A stretch of DNA of 6,129 nucleotides from an uncultured bacterium. Its GTDB lineage: Bacteria > Bacillota > Clostridia > Christensenellales > Pumilibacteraceae. Location of the stretch: NCBI GenBank assembly GCA_949747725.1, contig CATKFJ010000311.1, forward strand, positions 1 through 6,129, written 5' to 3'. Under the pieces are notes generated by a model. The model saw nothing but the letters and a program-made list of their open reading frames with translations, was not told where the DNA came from and did not search any database. A program made the translations under genes and the position numbers. Positions 1 through 5,969 of the stretch are shown here, piece by piece (the stretch's first letter is position 1; the number at the start of each line of letters is the position of its first letter).

Positions 1-1
1 A

Positions 2-28
2 CATCATTTGATTTTTATTCCGTTATGA
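2..28 (+). other. Possible 3' end of an upstream gene, overlapping the exporter start (ATGA)
   Basis: The second reading frame is open from the window edge through eight codons (HHLIFIPL) and stops at TGA 26-28. It overlaps ATG 25-27 as ATGA. This is the classic arrangement for translational coupling, and it would explain why no Shine-Dalgarno is visible before the exporter gene. Eight codons are far too few to prove a gene. Exporter pairs of this kind are often preceded by a MarR-type regulator, but nothing here identifies the product. Confidence 0.25.
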
Positions 29-1842
29 CATCGGCAAACAAATTTACTAAAAAAAAGCTATTGGCATATTTTCTTAAAGGCAGTCTTTCGCTGTTTATAG
101 CTGTAATAATTTCGAGCTTGATGATCACGCTTATAAGATCTATAGTTCCGCAGATCATAGGCTTTACTATAGATTGCGTGCTTGGCGACGTACAGCCTAC
201 CGGTATGTATGCGAGCATAGCGGCGGCATGCGGCGGCGTCGATCGCATAAAAGCCGATATTTGGATAATGGCGGCGGCTATAATCGTTATTGCCGTCGCG
301 GAATTCGTATTTCATTACTGTCGCATTTATCTTACTGCGCGCGCAAATCAAGTATTGATGAAACGAATGCGAAACACGCTGTTTTCGCACATTCAGCGGT
401 TGCCTTTGGCGTTTCTCAATTCGCACAATACGGGCGATATTATTCAACGCTGTACTTCGGACGCGGACACTATATCTAACTTTATATCGGGTCAGTTGCT
501 TTCGCTGTTCCGCATTATACTGCTATTGCTGTTATCGTTCGTGTTCATGTTTATGACCGACGTGCGGCTTGCCGCAATAGCTTCGGCGTTTATTCCGCTG
601 CTAATAGGCTACTCGGTTTTCTTTTATTTTAAAGCCGGCAAGCATTTTAAAAAGTGCGACGAACAGGAGGGCGTATTGTCAACGTACGCGCAGGAAAATT
701 TGACGGGCGCGCGCGTCGTGCGTGCGTTCGGCAAAGAGCAGTACGAGCGCGACAAGTTTGAAAAACAGAACGTTTACTATACAGGGTTGTGGGTACGGCT
801 CGAAAAGTTTTTGGCGATGTTCTGGACGTCGAGCGACTTTCTTGCGGCGATGCAACTTATGTTCATTGTGGTTATCGGCACGGTGTTTTGCGTTAACGGC
901 GGAATGACCGCCGGCAGTCTTGTTGCGTTTATTTCGTACAATACGATGATGATAGGTCCCGTAAACGAACTGGGCAGAATAATATCCAACCTGAGCAAAG
1001 CCGGAGTTTCGCTCGGCAGGATAGGCGAGATCATGAACGCCGAAGAGGAAGATTACGGAACGGACGAAGGCGCGCTGTCTGGCGATATAGAGTTCGAAAA
1101 CGTCGTTTTCGAGTACGAGAACGGAAAGCCCGTTCTTAACGGCGTCAGCTTTACGGTGCCGCAAGGCAGTACGCTCGGTATAATCGGCGGCACGGGCAGC
1201 GGCAAGTCCACTATCGCCTGTCTTCTTGACGGACTGTATCCCGTGCGGTCGGGCGCAATAACCGTAGGCGGTCGAAATATCAACGATATTCCGCCTTTGA
1301 CGTTGCGCAAAAATATCGGATACGTGCTACAGGAAGGGTATATTTATTCGCGCACTATTTATGGAAATATCGGAATGGCGGCGGATAATGCGGAACGCGC
1401 TGATATCGAGCGCGCCGCGGATATCGCGTGCCTATCCGATAATATCTCGGGTTTTGCGCACGGTTACGATACTGCTGTCGGCGAACGCGGAGTGACGCTT
1501 TCGGGCGGACAGAAACAGCGCGTGGCGATAGCGCGCACCGTGATGCGCGACGCGCCGTATATAATACTCGACGATTCGCTGTCCGCGATAGACAGCGATA
1601 CCGACGCGAAGATCCGCGCCAATCTTAAAAAAGAATTTGCAAATTGCACCGTAATAATAATTTCGCACCGAATAACAACGGTGATGCACGCCGATAACAT
1701 AATCGTAATGGACGGCGGCAGGATAGCGGAGCGCGGTACGAACGAACAGTTGTTGGCAAATAACGGTATCTACAAAAGCATATACGATCTTCAGATGTCG
1801 CTCCCCGAAGAAATAAGAGGGGAGGTGAATAATGAAAACTGA
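25..1842 (+). CDS. ABC exporter half-transporter, degenerate-site subunit (heterodimer partner 1)
   Basis: This is a 605-aa type IV (exporter-fold) ABC protein: an N-terminal membrane domain (about residues 1-335) followed by a nucleotide-binding domain. Hydrophobic segments lie near 20-48, 78-100, 157-200 and 272-305. The loop EQEGVLSTYAQENLTGARVV (213-232) is the usual intracellular-loop signature. The NBD has Walker A GGTGSGKST (388-396), Q-loop Q436, an intact LSGGQ signature (492-496), Walker B YIILDDS (512-518) and switch His548. Asp517 sits where the catalytic Glu is expected, which marks the degenerate-site subunit of heterodimeric exporters such as BmrCD or TM287/288. It probably works in the plasma membrane with the next gene's product, with which it overlaps by 11 nt. 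The substrate cannot be read; drugs or lipids are typical for the family. No Shine-Dalgarno precedes ATG 25 and this frame is open to the left edge, so the start is not certain. The ATG does overlap a stop as ATGA, and the length is already full for the family. Confidence 0.93.
   Translation: MTSANKFTKKKLLAYFLKGSLSLFIAVIISSLMITLIRSIVPQIIGFTIDCVLGDVQPTGMYASIAAACGGVDRIKADIWIMAAAIIVIAVAEFVFHYCRIYLTARANQVLMKRMRNTLFSHIQRLPLAFLNSHNTGDIIQRCTSDADTISNFISGQLLSLFRIILLLLLSFVFMFMTDVRLAAIASAFIPLLIGYSVFFYFKAGKHFKKCDEQEGVLSTYAQENLTGARVVRAFGKEQYERDKFEKQNVYYTGLWVRLEKFLAMFWTSSDFLAAMQLMFIVVIGTVFCVNGGMTAGSLVAFISYNTMMIGPVNELGRIISNLSKAGVSLGRIGEIMNAEEEDYGTDEGALSGDIEFENVVFEYENGKPVLNGVSFTVPQGSTLGIIGGTGSGKSTIACLLDGLYPVRSGAITVGGRNINDIPPLTLRKNIGYVLQEGYIYSRTIYGNIGMAADNAERADIERAADIACLSDNISGFAHGYDTAVGERGVTLSGGQKQRVAIARTVMRDAPYIILDDSLSAIDSDTDAKIRANLKKEFANCTVIIISHRITTVMHADNIIVMDGGRIAERGTNEQLLANNGIYKSIYDLQMSLPEEIRGEVNNEN
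1817..1831 (+). promoter_or_regulatory. Ribosome binding site of the second exporter gene
   Basis: The purine-rich AGGGGAGGTGA has its GGAGG core at 1821-1825, six nt before ATG 1832. It lies inside the last codons of the first exporter gene. This fixes the start of the second gene and supports coupled, near-equimolar production of the two subunits. Confidence 0.9.
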
Positions 1843-3661
1843 AAACGGAATGTCTTCTACAAGGAAAACGCGATTTTTCGGGTTGGGAAAAATGCGCCCG
1901 TACGTGAGCGCATATAAAGGCACGTTCGTTATGCTTGTTCTGTGTACGCTTGCAGTGAGCGCGCTAAATACGGTCACGCCCCTTTTTCAAAAATACGCGA
2001 TAGATAATTTTATCGCAAACAGCACACTCGACGGTCTGCTGCCATTCGTGTCGTTGTACGTTGCGGTAAATATAATGATAATGGTAACCGACTTTTTCGG
2101 CGCTTACGGGTGTTGTAAGCTCGAAATGTATCTGTTGCGCGATATGCGGCGAAATGCGTTCAACCACTTGCAAACCTTGTCGGTTTCGTACTTTAACCGT
2201 AACAGCGTGGGCAAACTCCATGCCCGTATAATGAGCGACACGAGCGTCATATCGAGTACTCTGTCATGGGACGTTTACCGCAGTGTATGGAATATGGCGT
2301 ACATGCTCGGCGCGGCGGTCGTAATGTTTGTTCTCGATCCGATATTGGCGCTGTGCGTGCTTACGGTTGTACCGCTCGTTATAGTGGTTTCGATATATTT
2401 TCAACGCAAGCTAACCAAACTGCATCGCCGCGCGCGCGAAATAAATTCCGAGATAACGGGCGGATTCAACGACGGGATAACGGGCGCTCAGACGTCCAAA
2501 ACGCTTGCCGTGGAGAGTAAGCTCGACAACGAATTCCGCAAGCATACCGACGATATGAAACGCACTTGGCAAAAGATAGGGCATCACCGCGCGTTGTTCT
2601 ATTCCATAATAGCGTTTTCGGCGTCCGTAGCTTTGGCGCTCGTTTTGTGGTACGGCGGCGTGATAACGCAACGCGGTCTTATGATCATAGGCACGCTGTC
2701 CGTGTTTATGACGTATGCGCAAGGCATTGTGGAACCCGTGCAGTGGATGGTTGACGCGCTCGGGGATATGGTATCCATAAAGGTCAATATAGAAAGATTT
2801 TCCGCGCTTACCGAAAGTACGTGCGACGTAGAAGATACGCCCGAGGTAATAGAAAAATACGGGGATACGTTCAACCCGAAACGCGAGAATTGGGAAAAGC
2901 TCGACGGCGATATCGAGTTTGACGACGTTACGTTTAAATATCCCGACGGCGAAGAATATATTTTAGAGCATTTCAACCTAAAAGTGCCTAAAGGCTCGAA
3001 CGTCGCGATAGTGGGCGAAACGGGCGCCGGAAAATCGACGCTTGTAAACTTGGTGTGCCGTTTTTTCGAACCGACAAGCGGAAGAATACTTATAGACGGC
3101 AGGGACGCGCGCGAACGGTCGGTCGGGTGGTTGCACGCCAATATCGGTTACGTTTTGCAAACTCCGCATTTGTTTTCGGGTACGGTACGCGAAAACTTGA
3201 TGTACGGCAAGCCCGACGCAACGGACGCACAGCTCGACGAAGCGGTAAAAAGCGTCAATGCCGACGGCATAATCGCGCGTATGGAAAACGGCTATGATAC
3301 GTTAGTGGGAGAGGGCGGAAACACGCTGTCTACAGGCGAAAAACAATTGCTGTCGTTTGCGCGCGCCATACTAACCGATCCGGCGATTTTCGTACTTGAC
3401 GAGGCAACTTCGTCCATAGATACGCTTACCGAGCGCCTTATCCAAAACGCCGTGGAAAAGCTCATGGACGGAAGAACGAGCTTTGTCATAGCACACAGAC
3501 TTTCGACCGTGCGTTCCGCCGATATAATACTTGTAGTAGACGACGGAAAAATAACGGAACGCGGTACGCATGAACAGCTTTTGGCAAAACGCGGCGCGTA
3601 CTACAATCTGTATATACGTCAGTTCAAGGAAGAAAACGTTGCGGCAAGCGTGAATAAGTGA
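1832..3661 (+). CDS. ABC exporter half-transporter, catalytic subunit (heterodimer partner 2)
   Basis: This is a 609-aa exporter-type ABC protein with an N-terminal membrane domain (about 1-320) and a C-terminal NBD. Hydrophobic segments lie near 31-48, 70-90, 152-190 and 257-292. Motifs are A-loop Tyr370 (FKYPDG), Walker A GETGAGKST (395-403), Q443, signature LSTGEKQ (499-505), Walker B VLDEATS with catalytic Glu524, D-loop SSID and switch His555. The signature departs from LSGGQ at the third and fifth positions. In the heterodimer, this altered signature would face the first subunit's Walker A/B (Asp517) to form the degenerate site. Its own Walker A/B with Glu524 would pair with the partner's intact LSGGQ to form the hydrolytic site. 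The linker TPEVIEKYGDTFNPKRENWE (336-355) is of the kind seen in TM288/BmrD-like subunits. The gene overlaps its partner by 11 nt and ends just before a hairpin terminator. The substrate is unknown. Confidence 0.95.
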   Translation: MKTENGMSSTRKTRFFGLGKMRPYVSAYKGTFVMLVLCTLAVSALNTVTPLFQKYAIDNFIANSTLDGLLPFVSLYVAVNIMIMVTDFFGAYGCCKLEMYLLRDMRRNAFNHLQTLSVSYFNRNSVGKLHARIMSDTSVISSTLSWDVYRSVWNMAYMLGAAVVMFVLDPILALCVLTVVPLVIVVSIYFQRKLTKLHRRAREINSEITGGFNDGITGAQTSKTLAVESKLDNEFRKHTDDMKRTWQKIGHHRALFYSIIAFSASVALALVLWYGGVITQRGLMIIGTLSVFMTYAQGIVEPVQWMVDALGDMVSIKVNIERFSALTESTCDVEDTPEVIEKYGDTFNPKRENWEKLDGDIEFDDVTFKYPDGEEYILEHFNLKVPKGSNVAIVGETGAGKSTLVNLVCRFFEPTSGRILIDGRDARERSVGWLHANIGYVLQTPHLFSGTVRENLMYGKPDATDAQLDEAVKSVNADGIIARMENGYDTLVGEGGNTLSTGEKQLLSFARAILTDPAIFVLDEATSSIDTLTERLIQNAVEKLMDGRTSFVIAHRLSTVRSADIILVVDDGKITERGTHEQLLAKRGAYYNLYIRQFKEENVAASVNK

Positions 3662-3685
3662 GCGAAATTGTCGCTGTAATAGCAA

Positions 3686-3726
3686 AACCCCTCAAGGCGT
3701 TACCGAGAGGGGTTGTGTGTGTTTTT
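3686..3726 (+). terminator. Intrinsic terminator between convergent operons
   Basis: A perfect 8-bp inverted repeat AACCCCTC (3686-3693) / GAGGGGTT (3707-3714) encloses a 13-nt loop, 25 nt after the exporter stop codon. On the + strand it is followed by a GT stretch and only then by five Ts (3722-3726), which is a weak tail. On the - strand the stem runs straight into TTTT, so it could also stop transcription coming from the NYN gene. It is probably a shared bidirectional terminator; neither tail is ideal. Confidence 0.7.
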
Positions 3727-3760
3727 GCGTACAACAAAATTCATCATTTGACAATTTTAT

Positions 3761-4603
3761 TTAATTTTTCTTTTTCTGAACTAGTGCATAGTCATCATTT
3801 GTTTTTATCTTTTCAAATTGTTTTAAATATGGAAGCAGTATCTCCATTAATTGTCTGAAATTTTTGCAATTAAAATTTTGCGGAACAAAATCAGGATATT
3901 TATTTTTCATAGGACCGTTAATTGCACAATAAAGCGCCAATCCTTTTTCATCAATTATTTCACGTATAATTTCTACGAGATAATTCATCTTTTCTTCACC
4001 TATAATTTTAAGAAGCGTAAGATCTTTTGTGTTCTCATTTAAAACCAATTTATCTGTATTATCTTCTTCTGCCGATGCTTTACCTTCGTCTATTTGTATG
4101 TCATCCGATTTTTCATTTTCCATACTTTCATCAAGATATATATATTCGGAAAACGCTTTAACAAACTCTTCAATAGATTTGCTTTGTTCTCCCATTCCAA
4201 TAACATATTTATCTTGTTCTCTTAACTCTTGAGCCAACCTTGTAAAATCACAATCGTTGGAAACAATACAATACATGTTTATGTATGATTTCTCATATAA
4301 AACCTTCATTGCCCTTATTACTAATGCAATATCCGATGAATTTTTCTTAGGTCTATAAGTAAACTGTTGGACAGCCGTCATAGAACTTTTTGCGGCGAAG
4401 TCTCTCCATCCGGATATATTGTCATCTTTATTCTTGTTAGCTACATTAATCTTAGTCCAATCCGCAACGATCTCTCCAACTAATAGTCTACCTTTCTTTT
4501 CCAAAACTTCAATAATACGTTTTGCGTTTTTGTAACTTACATTCTCTGCATCTATAAAAACAGCAATTTTATTATTGTTTTCATTATCTGATGAATTCCC
4601 CAT
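3761..4603 (-). CDS. NYN (PIN-like) ribonuclease with C-terminal OST-HTH/LOTUS domain
   Basis: This 280-aa protein has a LabA-like NYN/PIN-fold domain at about 12-157. The metal-binding acids sit in the expected motifs: FIDAEN (Asp18, with Asn21), NSSDIALVIRAM (Asp91) and SNDCDF (Asp117, Asp119). An acidic linker (about 158-200, rich in D and E) leads to an OST-HTH/LOTUS domain (about 205-277) with the pattern YPDFVPQNFNCKNFRQLMEIL. NYN domains are Mg-dependent RNases and LOTUS domains bind RNA, so a cytoplasmic, RNA-targeting nuclease is the natural reading; its actual target is inference. An in-frame TTG at 4621 would add six residues, but ATG 4603 has AGGAG seven nt upstream and is preferred. 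It lies 65 nt behind the Mrr-like gene with no convincing promoter between them, so the two are probably co-transcribed. It is AT-rich compared with the exporter genes. Confidence 0.88.
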   Translation of the reverse strand: MGNSSDNENNNKIAVFIDAENVSYKNAKRIIEVLEKKGRLLVGEIVADWTKINVANKNKDDNISGWRDFAAKSSMTAVQQFTYRPKKNSSDIALVIRAMKVLYEKSYINMYCIVSNDCDFTRLAQELREQDKYVIGMGEQSKSIEEFVKAFSEYIYLDESMENEKSDDIQIDEGKASAEEDNTDKLVLNENTKDLTLLKIIGEEKMNYLVEIIREIIDEKGLALYCAINGPMKNKYPDFVPQNFNCKNFRQLMEILLPYLKQFEKIKTNDDYALVQKKKN

Positions 4604-4615
4604 AAAAATTCTCCT
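4604..4615 (-). promoter_or_regulatory. Ribosome binding site deciding the NYN gene start
   Basis: On the minus strand AGGAG (4615-4611) lies seven nt before ATG 4603. The longer reading from TTG 4621 would place this Shine-Dalgarno inside the coding sequence and has no such motif at a useful distance, so the shorter protein is chosen. Confidence 0.85.
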
Positions 4616-4668
4616 ACGCAATTATTACATTACATATTATCAAGAAGGTATACAGAATTAAGTTATTA

Positions 4669-5673
4669 TCAATCATTAGTACCTCTTGCTATAGGAATAT
4701 AAACCATTTTGAGCGGTATAATCTTACGATAATTATCACTTAAATTTTCATAATATTTCAATATCAGCTCCACAAGCTCTGTACCGTTAATACCGCGTAT
4801 TATAGGTGTGTTCTCCAAATATTTTCGAGCATTTTTAGTATAATCGGAAAGCATAATAAATACCCCGTAATCACCCTCACGCATAGCGCCTTTCAATGAC
4901 TGAATCGTTGTTTCATTAATATCGTTGTCTTGACTTTTAACATGAACAACTATTCTAGGCGGAAGCTCATCCTTGAATGCTTTTATATCAATACCGCTAT
5001 CCCCACCATGAGGAGAAAGCTCTGTGCGATATCCCATTGCGTTTAATAAATCCGCAACAAAATTTTCGAAGTCATATCCCTTAAAATTTTTACTGAGCTC
5101 TTTTAAAATATAATCCTTTGTGCTTTCTATAATTTCATCAGCTGTGGCAGCCACAGAATCATCTTCTCCATCGGTCGATGCAAAAATAGGTTTAACAGTC
5201 TTTGCGCTTAACATTTCTAGAAATTCATCACTATAATTCTTAATTGCAAAGAAAGACATCGCCGAACCGACTTCGTGCAATGCGCCCTGTGAAAAAGCCG
5301 TCCTCGGCATATGCTTTAACCATTTTACTTTTCGCTGCTGCACATATTCCATATGAGCTTTTGGAGCGTATATATAATCCCCCTCAATCACTCCTAAATT
5401 AACCATTCTGTCTGATTTTGACGGGAAGATAACGTAATCACCTAATTGCACCTCATGACAAAAACGATAAAGCATTCCCGCACTATTAGCTACCGATTGT
5501 TTTTGGCAATTAGGATACACTTCGGCATATTTTCTCTTAAAAGCCTCTCTGTTATTCTCAATCAGAGATAAGTCTCCGATGCTTTTCCAACCGATCGCTA
5601 TGGTACTATCTGTTAAAAACAAGCTATCGTCTTGTGTATGTATTCCCCAAATATGTTTTTCTGCTGCTTTCAT
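4669..5673 (-). CDS. Mrr-family (type IV-like) restriction endonuclease with N-terminal PUA/EVE-like domain
   Basis: This 334-aa protein has two parts. Residues 5-155 (WGIHTQDD, the LGDYVIFPSK region and a VNLGVIEGDY strand) resemble the PUA/EVE-like N-terminal domain found in COG4127-type Mrr-cat proteins. Such domains are thought to read modified bases. Residues about 185-310 form an Mrr-type PD-(D/E)XK nuclease: FENFVADLLNAMGY with Glu203, GGDSGIDI with Asp229, then VVHVKSQ with Lys246. The third motif is usually (Q/E)-x-K, but here His244 takes the Q/E place. The likely role is cleavage of foreign or modified DNA in the cytoplasm, inferred from family. The start is secure: GGAGG at 5685-5681 is seven nt before ATG 5673, under a consensus promoter. 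It is the first gene of an operon with the NYN nuclease. AT-rich composition and a position next to a tRNA scar suggest horizontal gain. Confidence 0.88.
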   Translation of the reverse strand: MKAAEKHIWGIHTQDDSLFLTDSTIAIGWKSIGDLSLIENNREAFKRKYAEVYPNCQKQSVANSAGMLYRFCHEVQLGDYVIFPSKSDRMVNLGVIEGDYIYAPKAHMEYVQQRKVKWLKHMPRTAFSQGALHEVGSAMSFFAIKNYSDEFLEMLSAKTVKPIFASTDGEDDSVAATADEIIESTKDYILKELSKNFKGYDFENFVADLLNAMGYRTELSPHGGDSGIDIKAFKDELPPRIVVHVKSQDNDINETTIQSLKGAMREGDYGVFIMLSDYTKNARKYLENTPIIRGINGTELVELILKYYENLSDNYRKIIPLKMVYIPIARGTND

Positions 5674-5680
5674 ATTATGA

Positions 5681-5685
5681 CCTCC
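5681..5685 (-). promoter_or_regulatory. Ribosome binding site of the Mrr-like gene
   Basis: GGAGG on the minus strand, seven nt before ATG 5673. It begins about where the mRNA should begin, given the -10 box at 5697-5692, so the leader appears to be little more than the Shine-Dalgarno itself. Confidence 0.88.
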
Positions 5686-5691
5686 ACTTTA

Positions 5692-5721
5692 ATTATAAAA
5701 ATAAATAACAAACATTGTCAA
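5692..5721 (-). promoter_or_regulatory. Consensus sigma-70/sigma-A promoter of the Mrr-NYN operon
   Basis: On the minus strand a perfect -35 TTGACA (5721-5716) and a perfect -10 TATAAT (5697-5692) are separated by 18 bp. Transcription should begin near 5686-5685, giving a leader of about 12 nt. It abuts the tRNA-remnant terminator, whose T tail ends at 5728. A match of 6/6 in both hexamers predicts strong, housekeeping-type expression unless a repressor acts. No obvious operator palindrome is seen between the boxes. Confidence 0.85.
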
Positions 5722-5727
5722 GCATTT

Positions 5728-5763
5728 AAAATCGGTCTAAAAGTCAGAAGACTTTTAGACCGA
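5728..5763 (-). terminator. Strong intrinsic terminator following the tRNA-Thr remnant
   Basis: A perfect 14-bp inverted repeat (5732-5745 / 5750-5763; core CGGTCTAAAAGTC / GACTTTTAGACCG) has a 4-nt loop AGAA. On the minus strand it is followed at once by TTTT (5731-5728). It begins seven nt past the tRNA CCA end, the place of a native tRNA terminator, and it insulates the Mrr promoter from transcription entering from the right. Confidence 0.9.
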
Positions 5764-5769
5764 CATGCT

Positions 5770-5814
5770 TGGAGCTACTGGGCGGACTCGAACCGCCGAC
5801 CTGCTGATTACGAA
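5770..5814 (-). pseudogene. 3' remnant of tRNA-Thr(CGU): att site of an integrative element
   Basis: Read on the minus strand, this is the 3' 45 nt of a tRNA. It has the anticodon loop TTCGTAA (5814-5808, anticodon CGT), the 3' anticodon strand TCAGC, variable AGGTC, T-arm GGCGG-TTCGAGT-CCGCC (5797-5781), acceptor 3' strand CAGTAGC, discriminator T and encoded CCA (5772-5770). The 5' half (acceptor, D-arm, 5' anticodon strand) is absent: upstream of the loop the sequence becomes GCTTG and then AT-rich DNA. It therefore cannot make a tRNA. Break points at the anticodon loop are typical of tyrosine-recombinase integration in tRNA genes, where the displaced original 3' end is left at the far end of the element. 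By polarity, the element lies above 5814 and an intact tRNA-Thr(CGU) should sit at its other end. Confidence 0.85.
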
Positions 5815-5855
5815 CAAGCCACAAACATAAAACATTTGGAATAAAAACACAAGAT

Positions 5856-5922
5856 ATAGTAGTTAACCTAAAAAAACAAATACAAAATACAAATCATACC
5901 CATTGCATACCCACACTACTAT
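5856..5922. repeat. 8-bp inverted repeat flanking the phased repeats
   Basis: ATAGTAGT (5856-5863) and its reverse complement ACTACTAT (5915-5922) lie 51 bp apart, with the CATACCCA pair between them. It could be paired protein-binding sites of the att arm, or chance in AT-rich DNA. Confidence 0.3.
5895..5913. repeat. Two CATACCCA direct repeats, 11 bp apart
   Basis: CATACCCA occurs at 5895-5902 and 5906-5913, an 11-bp period that places both copies on the same face of the helix. They start about 80 bp from the tRNA remnant. Arm-type integrase sites are often short direct repeats at such distances, but only two copies are seen and the identity is inferred. Confidence 0.5.
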
Positions 5923-5969
5923 TACAAATAAAAGTATCCAATTAACAATATACGGTCAATATTGCCATA

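Larger units (their letters stand above)
5815..5969. other. A-rich noncoding spacer beside the att core, with phased repeats
   Basis: These 155 nt hold no convincing gene. The stretch is strongly A-rich on the + strand (for example AAATACAAAATACAAAT at 5878-5894). It carries two CATACCCA direct repeats and a distant 8-bp inverted repeat, described separately. Position next to the tRNA scar and inside the inferred element suggests the arm region of an att site, where integrase and accessory proteins bind. Confidence 0.5.

Noticed and set aside
58..447. Minus-strand open frame of 129 codons within the first exporter gene
   Set aside because: Rich in Tyr, Arg and His with no domain; it is the antisense of a well-supported membrane domain. 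The same holds for antisense frames at 679-1164, 1432-1977 and 2599-3141.
3658..4042. Plus-strand open frames of about 65 codons after the exporter operon
   Set aside because: They run through the terminator and antisense to the NYN gene's LOTUS domain; Phe/Ile-rich with no motif.
4604..4621. Longer NYN protein starting at TTG 4621
   Set aside because: The AGGAG Shine-Dalgarno lies inside this extension and points to ATG 4603.
4604..4668. Separate promoter for the NYN gene
   Set aside because: Several AT-rich -10-like strings occur, but none has a recognisable -35 at 16-18 bp, so read-through from the Mrr promoter is simpler.
5770..5819. Functional tRNA-Thr gene
   Set aside because: The acceptor 5' strand and D-arm are absent, and the 5' anticodon strand GCTTG pairs only partly with TCAGC.
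5632..5844. Plus-strand open frame of 70 codons across the Mrr start, promoter, terminator and tRNA remnant
   Set aside because: It crosses four better-supported features on the other strand and has no ribosome binding site; the part over the tRNA (WADSNRRPAD) is a typical false tRNA-antisense peptide.
5946..5964. CAATAT / ATATTG hairpin as terminator of the right-edge gene
   Set aside because: Only six A/T-rich pairs with a 7-nt loop and no T tract directly after it; too weak to call.
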